DNA from: JAENZQ01 sp964553505 | GTDB taxonomy: Bacteria; Bacillota; Clostridia; Peptostreptococcales; JAAYPU01 | Direction of reading: 5' to 3' | DNA length: 20,716 nucleotides | NCBI GenBank assembly: GCA_964553505.1 | Contig: CAZKKX010000030.1 | Location: 1-20,716 of the forward strand | Part shown: piece after piece, positions 7,847 through 15,911 of the stretch | How the letters are laid out: each line of letters starts with the position of its first letter | How positions within the stretch are numbered: position 1 is the first letter of the stretch | The notes under the pieces: generated by a model | What the model was told of the DNA's origin: nothing | The model's input: only the letters and a program-made list of their open reading frames with translations | Database searches by the model: none | Position numbers and translations under genes: made by a program

Positions 7847-9223
7847 TTGAAGGAGTTACGGCTTTCGGATTTGTCGTATGGAGTAAAAGGGATCTTGCAT
7901 AATGAAGGAACAGGAGAAGTTATTAAAGGTGTTTCTATTGATTCCCGTAAGGTTACAGAAGGAGACCTCTTTATTGCTATTAATGGGGAACGAATGGATG
8001 GTCATGATTTTATCGGTGAGGCAATAAAGAATGGATGCAGGGCGGTAATGGTACATAAAGATATTGAAGATACAGTAAAAGTACCTTTTATTAGAGTTGA
8101 AGACACATTAAAAGCTCTTCATAAGATGGCGGCGTACTATATTTCATTGTTTAATATACCTAAAATTGCAGTAACGGGAAGCACTGGAAAAACTACTACA
8201 AAAGAATTGATCGCATCTGTACTATCAAAAAAATATAAAGTTATTAAAAATATTGGAAACTACAATAATCATATCGGACTTCCCTTAAGTGTTTTTAATG
8301 TTGAAGAAAAACACGAAATTGCTATATTTGAAATGGGAATGAGTAGTCTTGGTGAAATAGATTTGTTGGCTTCAATTATTAAGCCGGATGTAGCTGTTAT
8401 TACCAATATAGGATTATCACATATTGAACATTTAAAAAGCCAACAAAACATTTTAAAGGCAAAAATGGAAGTTGCAAATTATTTCAATCATGAAAATGTT
8501 TTGATTATAAATTTTGATGATATATGGTTAAAGACGCTTGATAAGGAATCATTTATCTATAAATTGGTTAAAATCGGTTCTGATAAAGAATCAGATTATG
8601 TCATTAGGGAAACAAGTAGTTCAGAAGAAGGCATCAATTTTACTTTGACAGTTAATGGTAATTCATATCTTTTGCAAATGAAAGTTCAAGGACGGCACAA
8701 TGCGTATAATGCCGCAATGGCAATCGGCTGTGGCATTCACTTTAAAGTAGATATGAAAGATATGGGAAAGGCAATTTCAGAGTACGAAGGCTATGATATG
8801 CGCTTAAAAACTGAAAAGGCACAGGATGGAACGATTGTGTTAAATGACGTTTATAATGCAAGTCCGGATTCTATGAAAGCAGCCATTCAAACATTGACTT
8901 CAATTAAAGGTAAAAGATATATTGCCATCCTTTCCGATATGTTGGAAATGGGCAGTTTTACGGAAAAGTACCATAAAGAAATAGGAGATTATGCCGCAGA
9001 GGCACGATTGGATTTATTAATAACAGTGGGGAAGTTTGCCGAATATATTGCTATTGAAGCTAATGTTAAAACAAAGGAAATGAAAATTTTGCATTTTCAA
9101 AATAAGAAGGAATTACTTAACAGCCTTGATAATCTAATTATGCCGGGGGATGTAATACTGGTAAAAGGGTCAAGGGGAATGAAAATGGAAGAGATTGTTC
9201 AACATATTTTGGAAAGGGGATAA
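7847..9223 (+). CDS. murF: UDP-MurNAc-tripeptide--D-alanyl-D-alanine ligase
   Basis: MurF completes the UDP-MurNAc pentapeptide by attaching D-Ala-D-Ala. The product is 458 residues, typical for the family. It has the N-terminal SIDSRKVTEGDLFIA segment (30-44), the ATP loop GSTGKTTTKE at 111-120, the NYNNHIGLPL motif at 138-147 and the MurF signature NDVYNASPDSM at 333-343. Family members more often read NANP than NASP in this motif, a conservative change. The start is TTG at 7847 with a strong ribosome-binding site TAGGAGGG seven bases upstream. It lies between murE and mraY, and its stop codon is only two bases before the mraY ATG, so the genes are surely co-translated. Confidence 0.96.
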   Translation: MKELRLSDLSYGVKGILHNEGTGEVIKGVSIDSRKVTEGDLFIAINGERMDGHDFIGEAIKNGCRAVMVHKDIEDTVKVPFIRVEDTLKALHKMAAYYISLFNIPKIAVTGSTGKTTTKELIASVLSKKYKVIKNIGNYNNHIGLPLSVFNVEEKHEIAIFEMGMSSLGEIDLLASIIKPDVAVITNIGLSHIEHLKSQQNILKAKMEVANYFNHENVLIINFDDIWLKTLDKESFIYKLVKIGSDKESDYVIRETSSSEEGINFTLTVNGNSYLLQMKVQGRHNAYNAAMAIGCGIHFKVDMKDMGKAISEYEGYDMRLKTEKAQDGTIVLNDVYNASPDSMKAAIQTLTSIKGKRYIAILSDMLEMGSFTEKYHKEIGDYAAEARLDLLITVGKFAEYIAIEANVKTKEMKILHFQNKKELLNSLDNLIMPGDVILVKGSRGMKMEEIVQHILERG

Positions 9224-9225
9224 AG

Positions 9226-10191
9226 ATGGAACAACATATGCAGATTATTATTACCATAGTAATATCTTTTGTAATTACCCTAATACTGGGCCCAATCAGT
9301 ATACCGGTCTTAATCAGATTAAAAGCAGGACAAAGTATACGGGATGAAGGTCCCAAGAGCCATAGAGCAAAGGCCGGTACACCGACAATGGGTGGAATTA
9401 TGATTATTGCGGCAACATTGATTACAAGTTTGTCTGCAGGAAATATCAATAACGATTTGATAATTCTGGTTTTTTCTATCTCTGCATTCGGTATATTAGG
9501 ATTTATTGATGATTTTGTTAAGGTGGTCCTAAAAAGGAATCTTGGATTACGGGTTTATCAAAAGCTTTTTTTCCAAGTTATTTTTGCAGTCACCATAGCT
9601 GTTTATCAGGCAAAGGTGTCCGCTTTCGGGACGAATATCTATATACCCATTATAGACGAATATTGGAATTTTGGGGTTTACTATGTACCGTTTATAGCAT
9701 TTTTTGTAGTATGTATGGTAAATAGCGTAAATTTAACAGATGGTTTAGACGGTCTTGCATCCGGTATCACATTATTAGTTTCACTTTTTTTCAGTCTGAT
9801 GGCTTTAAGTTTAGGATTTATGAGTACCGCAGTATTTTGTGGGGCTTTGACCGGTGCATGTTTGGGGTTTTTAAATTTCAATGCACATCCAGCCAAAGTA
9901 TTTATGGGAGATACGGGATCTATGGCACTTGGAGGAGCTATTGCGGCAGCTGCAATTCTAATGAACCTTACATTGATTATCCCAATTGTAGGAGGGATAT
10001 ATCTTGTTGAAACACTTTCGGTGATACTGCAGGTAATCAGCTACAAAACGCGGAAAAAAAGAATTTTTAAAATGAGTCCTCTGCATCATCATTTTGAATT
10101 AAGCGGTTGGAAAGAAACTAAAGTGGTAGGCGTCTTCTGGGGTGCAACTCTGATACTATGTATTATTGGAAGAATGATTTTAATATATTAA
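9226..10191 (+). CDS. mraY: Phospho-N-acetylmuramoyl-pentapeptide-transferase
   Basis: MraY is a polytopic membrane enzyme that transfers phospho-MurNAc-pentapeptide from UDP to undecaprenyl phosphate, giving lipid I. The 321-residue length matches Firmicute MraY (B. subtilis has 324). Visible family motifs are SHRAKAGTPTMGG near residues 45-57, the catalytic aspartate pair in GFIDDFVK, NSVNLTDGLDGLASG, NFNAHPAKVFMGDTGS and the histidine cluster PLHHHFELSGW. About ten hydrophobic segments alternate with these cytoplasmic loops. The ribosome-binding site GGAAAGGGG lies inside the end of murF. murD begins 13 bases downstream. Confidence 0.97.
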   Translation: MEQHMQIIITIVISFVITLILGPISIPVLIRLKAGQSIRDEGPKSHRAKAGTPTMGGIMIIAATLITSLSAGNINNDLIILVFSISAFGILGFIDDFVKVVLKRNLGLRVYQKLFFQVIFAVTIAVYQAKVSAFGTNIYIPIIDEYWNFGVYYVPFIAFFVVCMVNSVNLTDGLDGLASGITLLVSLFFSLMALSLGFMSTAVFCGALTGACLGFLNFNAHPAKVFMGDTGSMALGGAIAAAAILMNLTLIIPIVGGIYLVETLSVILQVISYKTRKKRIFKMSPLHHHFELSGWKETKVVGVFWGATLILCIIGRMILIY

Positions 10192-10204
10192 AGGCGGTGG
10201 GAAT

Positions 10205-11578
10205 ATGCTATTGGAGAATAAAAAAGTACTGGCGGCCGGTATGGGAAAATCGGGAGCAGCCGTAATAGAAATTCTTTTGTCTGCAAGAGCGGAAGTATAT
10301 GTTTATGATGCTAAGACTAAAGAAAAAATTGATACAGATATTATTAAGAAAGTAGAGAAGCATGGCTTGAAATCATATTTTGGAATACTTCCTGAATCCA
10401 TCGGATCGTATGACTTATTAGTTATGAGCCCTGGAATTCCTCTTAGCATTCCTCTTGTAACAATGGCTAAAAAGGCAGGGGTAGAAATAATTGGTGAACT
10501 TGAACTGGCCTATCGTCTTTGTAAAGGAAAATTTATTGCTATTACCGGAACAAATGGAAAAACTACAACAACAGCTCTTACCGGTGAAATATTTAAGAAT
10601 GCCGGCAGAGATACTTTTATTGTAGGGAATATAGGAGTTGCAGCAGTATCAAAAGCTATTTTCGCATCAGAAGAATCATATATGGTAACAGAAGTCAGTA
10701 GTTTTCAACTTGAGACCATTAAGAACTTTAAACCGAAGGTATCCGCTGTATTAAATATTACTCCGGATCATTTAAATCGACATAAGACGATGGAAAACTA
10801 TGCAAAGGCGAAAGCAAGAATTTATATGAATCAGGATGAAACTCAATATTTTATTGTGAATTATGATAATCCGGAGGCTTATGCTTTAAAAGATAATTGC
10901 AAGGCGAGAGTTATTCCTTTCAGCAGAACGAGATCCTTGGATTTGGGATGCTATGTTCATGACCAAGAAATTTGCATAAAAGATGAATTCATGAATTTTC
11001 ATAAGGTCTGTTCCATAGAAGAATTACAAATACCTGGGAATCACAATCTGGAAAATGCTCTGGCATCAACGGCTATTGCTTACTGGTCAGGCATTCCGAC
11101 TGACATAATAGGCAAAACCTTGAAAGGATTCGAAGGTGTAGAGCATAGAATGGAATATGTGGACAATATTAACGGTATAAGGTTTATAAATGACTCGAAA
11201 GGAACTAACCCCGATGCATCTGTTAAGGCCATTGAGGCTATACAAACCCCTATGGTTCTTATTGCAGGAGGCATGAATAAAGGAAGCGAATTCAGAACAT
11301 TTATTAAAGCATTTAACGGCAAAGTAAAATATTTGGTTTTATTGGGAGAGACGGCACATAAAATAAAAGAGACGGCTAATGAGATGGGATTTAACAATGT
11401 TGTAATTCAAAACAATATGGAAAGATGTGTTCAGAAAGCTTTTAAAATGGCAGAGGCCGGTGAAGCTGTATTGCTTTCACCTGCTTGTGCCAGCTGGGAT
11501 ATGTATCCAAATTTTGAGGCCAGAGGCCAGCATTTTAAAGATTGCGTCGAAGGATTGAGGAGGACTTTAGATGTCTGA
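10205..11578 (+). CDS. murD: UDP-N-acetylmuramoyl-L-alanine--D-glutamate ligase
   Basis: MurD adds D-glutamate as the second residue of the stem peptide. The 457-residue protein begins with a Rossmann-like segment KVLAAGMGKSGAAV. It carries the ATP loop GTNGKTT at 115-121, VSSFQLE at 164-170, NITPDHLNRH at 184-193, GNHNLEN at 278-284, the substrate loop NDSKGTNPDA at 329-338, and LSPACASWDMYPNFEARG at 424-441. All the expected Mur ligase elements are present. The ribosome-binding site GGCGGTGGG is a few bases before the ATG. The final eight bases overlap the start of the SEDS gene, so translation of the two is very likely coupled. Confidence 0.97.
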   Translation: MLLENKKVLAAGMGKSGAAVIEILLSARAEVYVYDAKTKEKIDTDIIKKVEKHGLKSYFGILPESIGSYDLLVMSPGIPLSIPLVTMAKKAGVEIIGELELAYRLCKGKFIAITGTNGKTTTTALTGEIFKNAGRDTFIVGNIGVAAVSKAIFASEESYMVTEVSSFQLETIKNFKPKVSAVLNITPDHLNRHKTMENYAKAKARIYMNQDETQYFIVNYDNPEAYALKDNCKARVIPFSRTRSLDLGCYVHDQEICIKDEFMNFHKVCSIEELQIPGNHNLENALASTAIAYWSGIPTDIIGKTLKGFEGVEHRMEYVDNINGIRFINDSKGTNPDASVKAIEAIQTPMVLIAGGMNKGSEFRTFIKAFNGKVKYLVLLGETAHKIKETANEMGFNNVVIQNNMERCVQKAFKMAEAGEAVLLSPACASWDMYPNFEARGQHFKDCVEGLRRTLDV

Positions 11579-12665
11579 CAAAAAATCAAGTGATTTTACT
11601 TTGATTTTTATTGTTACATTATTAGTAATTTTCGGGATCATAATGGTTTTCAGTTCAAGTTATTATTATGCGCTTGCAAAAAAGGGGGATGCATATTATT
11701 TTCTTAAAAGAGATTTGATTTGGGCTGTTGTAGGGTTTGCTTCAATGTTTGTTGCTTCATATGTCAACTATAGAATATATAGAAAAGTTGCTCCTGTTTT
11801 GTTTGTTGCGAGCATTGTATTGTTATTATTAGTTTTTACGCCGTTGGGTATAGAAATAAACTATGCTAAAAGATGGATAGGCGCAGGGCCGGTTACGATT
11901 ATGCCCGGCGAGATTGCTAAAATATGCGTGATTATTTTTTGTGCTTGGTTTTTAAGTAAGAATCCTGAAAAGATAAAAAGTTTTATAAAAGGAGTACTTC
12001 CACTTCTTTTAATTATTATTACTTATTTTACCTTGATCATATTACAGCCAAATCTGAGTACAGCTGTTACTATTAGTATGATTATTGTAGTTATGATGTT
12101 TGTGACAGGAATGAAAATAACTCATCTTTTTGGGCTTTTCATAACGGGTGTATTGGGAGTTATAGGGATGATTTTTCTGGAACCTTACAGAATGCAAAGA
12201 CTAACCAGTTTTTTTGATCCTTTTTCCGATCCCATGGGAAGCGGATATCAGGTTATTCAATCTCTTCTGGCTTTGGGTTCAGGAGGATTGTTCGGAGTAG
12301 GACTTGGAAGAAGCATCCAAAAAACATTATATTTACCGGAACCTCAAAACGATTTTATTTTCGCTATTATAGGGGAAGAAGTAGGATTTATCGGGTCAGC
12401 TGCTTTAATTATCTGTTTTATGGTATTGATTTGGAGAGGGATACATATTTCTATAAATGCACCTGATTTATTTGGAACACTTTTAGGATCTGGAATTACG
12501 GCAATGATTGCAATACAGGTGATTATCAATATTGCAGTTGCGACTTCATCTATGCCGCCAACAGGGATTACGCTGCCATTTATTAGTTGGGGTGGGAATT
12601 CACTGGTTCTTTTTATGGGTTCTATGGGCATACTTCTTAATATTTCTAAGCATACCATAAATTAA
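11571..12665 (+). CDS. spoVE: SEDS-family peptidoglycan glycosyltransferase FtsW/SpoVE
   Basis: SEDS proteins polymerise glycan strands from lipid II in partnership with a class B PBP, here most likely the SpoVD-like protein of the same cluster. The 364-residue product has about ten membrane segments. Motifs are RWIGAG at 101-106, GSGGLFGVGLGRS at 236-248, the loop PEPQNDFIFAIIGEEVG at 257-272 with the presumed catalytic Asp 261, and PPTGITLPFISWGGNSL at 329-345. The conserved [Q]P[SA]E motif after RWI reads MPGE here, an uncommon variant. In B. subtilis the gene at this place, after murD and before murG, is spoVE. I cannot tell a sporulation-only SpoVE from a general FtsW by sequence. Its ATG overlaps the end of murD, with GAGGAGG upstream. 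Confidence 0.93.
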   Translation: MSDKKSSDFTLIFIVTLLVIFGIIMVFSSSYYYALAKKGDAYYFLKRDLIWAVVGFASMFVASYVNYRIYRKVAPVLFVASIVLLLLVFTPLGIEINYAKRWIGAGPVTIMPGEIAKICVIIFCAWFLSKNPEKIKSFIKGVLPLLLIIITYFTLIILQPNLSTAVTISMIIVVMMFVTGMKITHLFGLFITGVLGVIGMIFLEPYRMQRLTSFFDPFSDPMGSGYQVIQSLLALGSGGLFGVGLGRSIQKTLYLPEPQNDFIFAIIGEEVGFIGSAALIICFMVLIWRGIHISINAPDLFGTLLGSGITAMIAIQVIINIAVATSSMPPTGITLPFISWGGNSLVLFMGSMGILLNISKHTIN

Positions 12666-12688
12666 ATTATAATCTGAGGAGAAAAGCA

Positions 12689-13798
12689 ATGAGAGTGATT
12701 ATGACGGGAGGCGGCACCGGTGGACATGTTTATCCGGCTGTTGCCATTGCTAATAAAATTAAATATAAATATAAGGATGCAGACATTATTTTTATAGGGA
12801 CAGAAAGAGGATTGGAGCGTGAAATTGTTCCTTCATGCGGATATGAAATTAGAACCATTACGGTCAGCGGGTTTGACAGAAAAAAACTACACAAAAATAT
12901 AAGCACCGTAAGTAAAGTAATAAAGGGTCTAAAAGAAGCTGATGTAATCTTAAAAGACTTTAAACCGGATGTCGTTATTGGTACAGGAGGATATGTCTGC
13001 GGGCCTGTGGTATTAGCAGCTTCTTTAAAGGGAATTAAAACTTTTATACATGAGCAAAATGCATTTCCCGGGGTTACCAACAGGATTCTTTCCAGATTTG
13101 CAGATGTAATATTTATTAGCTTTGAGGAATCCAAAAAGTATTTTAATAGTAAAAGAAATAAAAAAATTGTCTTATCTGGAAATCCCCTTAGGGAAGATTT
13201 TTTGAAGCGGGAATTCACCGCTGCCAAAGAAAAACTGGGAATCCGTACGAAAGACTTTGCTATTATTTGCTTTGGCGGCAGCAGAGGTGCTGAGAAGATC
13301 AATGAGGAAATGATTAATGTCATAGAGGTATTGAACTGTATAGACGATATAAAAGTTTTTTTTGTAACCGGCAAAGTGCACTATGACTTGATTCATAAAG
13401 AAATAGTGAAAAGAAATATAGTTTTAGGCGATAATATTAAAGTTTTAGATTATATATATAATATGCCGGATTATATGTCCGCCTGTGATTTGGTTATAAG
13501 CCGGGCCGGTGCTCTTACGATTTCAGAAATTTGCGCTTTGGGGAAACCCTCTATTCTTATACCGTCGCCTTATGTTACAGGCAATCATCAATATCATAAT
13601 GCTAAAGTTGCTGCCGACAGAGGAGCAGCATATATTATAGAAGAGAGAGATTTAAGTGGAGATAAAATTATTCCGATAATTTTCAAGCTAAAAAGTAACA
13701 ATATACTAAAAAATAGAATGAGTGAACAAAGCAAAAGTCTGAGCCATGGAAATGCTGTCAATATTATTTTAGAACATATTGAACAGTATTTGCCCTAA
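12689..13798 (+). CDS. murG: UDP-GlcNAc:undecaprenyl-PP-MurNAc-pentapeptide GlcNAc transferase
   Basis: MurG is a peripheral membrane GT28 glycosyltransferase that converts lipid I to lipid II on the cytoplasmic face. The 369-residue protein has the N-terminal glycine-rich loop TGGGTGGHVYPAVAIA (6-21), HEQNAFPGVTNR (121-132), the second glycine loop FGGSRGAEKIN (195-205), and the UDP-GlcNAc site SRAGALTISE (271-280) followed by PSPYVTGNHQYHNA. No residues look missing. The ribosome-binding site GAGGAG precedes the ATG by eight bases, in a 23-base gap after the SEDS gene. The following gap of 96 bases holds the unusual murA leader. Confidence 0.97.
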   Translation: MRVIMTGGGTGGHVYPAVAIANKIKYKYKDADIIFIGTERGLEREIVPSCGYEIRTITVSGFDRKKLHKNISTVSKVIKGLKEADVILKDFKPDVVIGTGGYVCGPVVLAASLKGIKTFIHEQNAFPGVTNRILSRFADVIFISFEESKKYFNSKRNKKIVLSGNPLREDFLKREFTAAKEKLGIRTKDFAIICFGGSRGAEKINEEMINVIEVLNCIDDIKVFFVTGKVHYDLIHKEIVKRNIVLGDNIKVLDYIYNMPDYMSACDLVISRAGALTISEICALGKPSILIPSPYVTGNHQYHNAKVAADRGAAYIIEERDLSGDKIIPIIFKLKSNNILKNRMSEQSKSLSHGNAVNIILEHIEQYLP

Positions 13799-13810
13799 AA
13801 CCGGTTATGA

Positions 13811-13839
13811 TTGTAACACCTTATAATAATATGCATAAT
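13811..13839 (+). promoter_or_regulatory. Candidate internal promoter of murA
   Basis: TTGTAA (13811-13816), a 17-bp spacer and CATAAT (13834-13839) resemble a sigma-A promoter, with four and five matches to the two consensus hexamers. Transcription would start near 13846, 49 bases before the murA GTG. Activity is inferred. Confidence 0.45.
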
Positions 13840-13889
13840 ATATGTTATGTACCTATGGTATTCACCTGTAGCATATTATGGAGGTGTTA
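13814..13889 (+). promoter_or_regulatory. Long inverted repeat in the murA leader that pairs with the ribosome-binding site
   Basis: TAACACCT (13814-13821) is the exact reverse complement of AGGTGTTA (13882-13889). ATAATATGC (13826-13834) is the exact reverse complement of GCATATTAT (13871-13879). The two helices (8 and 9 bp) are separated by a small internal loop (TATA against GG) and enclose a 36-base loop with its own TACC/GGTA mini-hairpin (13850-13860). The murA ribosome-binding site GGAGGTG (13880-13886) lies in the right arm, so a transcript reading through from murG could hide it. The left arm coincides with the candidate murA promoter, so a transcript started there would lack it. The pairing is seen directly; regulation is inferred. 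Confidence 0.6.
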
Positions 13890-13894
13890 TTTAG

Positions 13895-15157
13895 GTGAGT
13901 AAATTTCATATTACCGGTGGTGTTAAATTATCCGGAGAAACGGTTATTAATGGCGCAAAAAATGCGGTGCTACCAATTTTAGCGGCAACAGTGATGAATG
14001 GAAACTTTAATATTATTAAGGACTGCCCAAATCTTAAAGATGTGAGAACAATGCTGCAAATACTTGATGCCATAGGATGTGACACACGTTTCGAGGGAAA
14101 TACCATTACTGTTGATTCAAAGCCCTTAGATACCTATACAATACCGGAAAAATTGGTCAGTGAAATGCGTTCTTCTATTTTCTTATTGGGACCCATGCTG
14201 TCTCGCTGCGGCAGAGTTGTGCTCAGTTATCCGGGGGGATGTGAAATAGGGCCTCGCCCCATTGATTTACATTTAAAAGTTCTTAAATCTTTAGGGGTAT
14301 CCATTAATGAGTCGCATGGTTTTCTCGAGTGTCGGGCAGAAAATTTGAAAGGATGTACCATTCAATTAGATTTTCCCAGTGTCGGAGCTACGGAAAACGC
14401 AATGCTGGCATCAGTAGAAGCAGAGGGTATTACAAGAATAAAAAATGCTGCAAAGGAACCGGAAATAGTAGATTTGCAAAATTTTTTGAATGCGATGGGA
14501 GCGAGGGTCAGCGGTGCCGGAACAAGCGAAATATATATTGAAGGTAAAAGAAAACTTAAAGAGGTAGAGTACTCTATTATTCCGGATCGGATTTTTGCAG
14601 GTACCGTATTGGCGGCCGTAGCCGGCACAGGCGGTGAAGTTTTACTAAAAAATGTTATCTCAGAGCATTTGAGTATTGTATTATCCAAGTTTATCGAAGC
14701 AGGATGTGTTATAAGAGAAGATAAAAATGAAATCTATTTTAAAGCTCCCAAACAACTCTATGCGGTAGAAATGATAAAAACTTTGCCATATCCCGGATTT
14801 CCCACAGATATGCAGTCACAGTTCTTATCTTTATTGACTATTGCCAAAGGTACCAGCATTATTACAGAAACCATTTTTGAAAGTAGATTTAAGATTGTAG
14901 ATGAACTCTCAAAAATGGGTTCAAAGGCAAAAGTAGATGGAAGGACTGCAATTATTAACGGTGTAGATCACTTGACTGGAGCAAGAGTGTCTGCCAAAGA
15001 TTTACGGGGAGGAGCTGCCTTGGTTATAGCAGGTTTAGCCGCGAAAGGTAAAACGATTGTAGAAAATGTTTGCCATATTGATAGGGGCTATGATAAATTG
15101 GATGTATGTATGAATAATTTAGGAGGTAAAATCATCAGGGAGGATTGTGAGGACTGA
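13895..15157 (+). CDS. murA: UDP-N-acetylglucosamine 1-carboxyvinyltransferase
   Basis: MurA transfers enolpyruvate from PEP to UDP-GlcNAc, the first committed step of peptidoglycan synthesis and the target of fosfomycin. The 420-residue protein has the two-lobed EPSP-synthase fold. The active-site residues are in place: Lys 22/Asn 23 in NGAKNA, Cys 116 in the loop GGCEIGPRP (113-121), the cysteine alkylated by fosfomycin, and Asp 305 in FPTDMQSQF. The start is GTG at 13895, eight bases after the strong GGAGGTG site. In B. subtilis the position between murG and divIB is held by murB, so this is a different enzyme of the same pathway in that slot. Many Firmicutes have two MurA paralogues; which one this is cannot be told here. 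ftsQ/divIB starts two bases after its stop. Confidence 0.95.
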   Translation: MSKFHITGGVKLSGETVINGAKNAVLPILAATVMNGNFNIIKDCPNLKDVRTMLQILDAIGCDTRFEGNTITVDSKPLDTYTIPEKLVSEMRSSIFLLGPMLSRCGRVVLSYPGGCEIGPRPIDLHLKVLKSLGVSINESHGFLECRAENLKGCTIQLDFPSVGATENAMLASVEAEGITRIKNAAKEPEIVDLQNFLNAMGARVSGAGTSEIYIEGKRKLKEVEYSIIPDRIFAGTVLAAVAGTGGEVLLKNVISEHLSIVLSKFIEAGCVIREDKNEIYFKAPKQLYAVEMIKTLPYPGFPTDMQSQFLSLLTIAKGTSIITETIFESRFKIVDELSKMGSKAKVDGRTAIINGVDHLTGARVSAKDLRGGAALVIAGLAAKGKTIVENVCHIDRGYDKLDVCMNNLGGKIIREDCED

Positions 15158-15159
15158 AG

Positions 15160-15894
15160 ATGAAGCGTAAGGTCATAATCGAAAAACAAAAGAAAAGCTC
15201 GATCATAAAAAAAATTCTGATTATTTTTCTTCTAACTATTGTTGCTTTTTTTATTCTATCATCTGATATTTTTTCTGTTGAAACAGTTTTTGTTGAAAAT
15301 AATACTTTGTTTTCACAAGAAGAGATTATTGCAATGTCAGGTATTGTTTTTGGAATCAATACCTTTAAGATAAAGACCAAAGATATTTCTGAAAGGATAA
15401 TGGACAACCCATTCATAAAAAATGTTAAGGTAAGCAGAATCCTACCCGATGGAATCAACATAGAAATTGATGAGCGGAAAGAAGCAGCTTGTGTTTTCTT
15501 TGTAGATCAGTCTATCGTCTTGGATGATGAGGGATATGTTTTAAAAACTGTAGAAAGCAATCCTTATCTCACAATAATAGATGGCTTGGAAATTGAAGGT
15601 TTTATTGTTGGAGAGAGAATAAAAATAAAAAAACAGGAAGTGCTGGAAGAGGTTTTAAATGTTATAATGGAAATGGACAGACATGATTTGTTTTTTAAAA
15701 AAATATCAATTGAGAATGATCAATTAAAAGTTGCTATTTATGATAAGTTATTTTGTAATGCAAATAGCCAAGTACTTATGGACAATATGAAGACACTGGG
15801 AGATATTATTTACGATCTTCATAAAAAGGATATTAAAAGAGGCATTATAAGGGTTGAAAGTGATGGCTATTTTTCCTATAGCCCGACGGATTAA
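15160..15894 (+). CDS. ftsQ: Cell division protein DivIB/FtsQ
   Basis: This is a bitopic division protein that forms a complex with FtsL and DivIC/FtsB and helps activate septal wall synthesis. The 244 residues contain a lysine-rich cytoplasmic tail (1-17) and one membrane segment (about 18-35). A POTRA domain (about 38-105) runs from FSVETVFVENNTLFSQEEI to SRILPDGINIEIDER and is the family hallmark. The beta domain follows, with VLDDEGYVLK near 120-129. The ATG lies two bases after the murA stop, and GAGGA within the end of murA can serve as ribosome-binding site, so translation is probably coupled. Residue conservation is modest, but domain order and position are convincing. Confidence 0.92.
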   Translation: MKRKVIIEKQKKSSIIKKILIIFLLTIVAFFILSSDIFSVETVFVENNTLFSQEEIIAMSGIVFGINTFKIKTKDISERIMDNPFIKNVKVSRILPDGINIEIDERKEAACVFFVDQSIVLDDEGYVLKTVESNPYLTIIDGLEIEGFIVGERIKIKKQEVLEEVLNVIMEMDRHDLFFKKISIENDQLKVAIYDKLFCNANSQVLMDNMKTLGDIIYDLHKKDIKRGIIRVESDGYFSYSPTD

Positions 15895-15911
15895 TACGGA
15901 GGTAATAACTA

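Noticed and set aside
12730..13374. 214-codon open frame antisense to murG
   Set aside because: It lies wholly opposite a clear murG sequence with intact motifs, and its composition is that of a mirror frame; no start signal seen.
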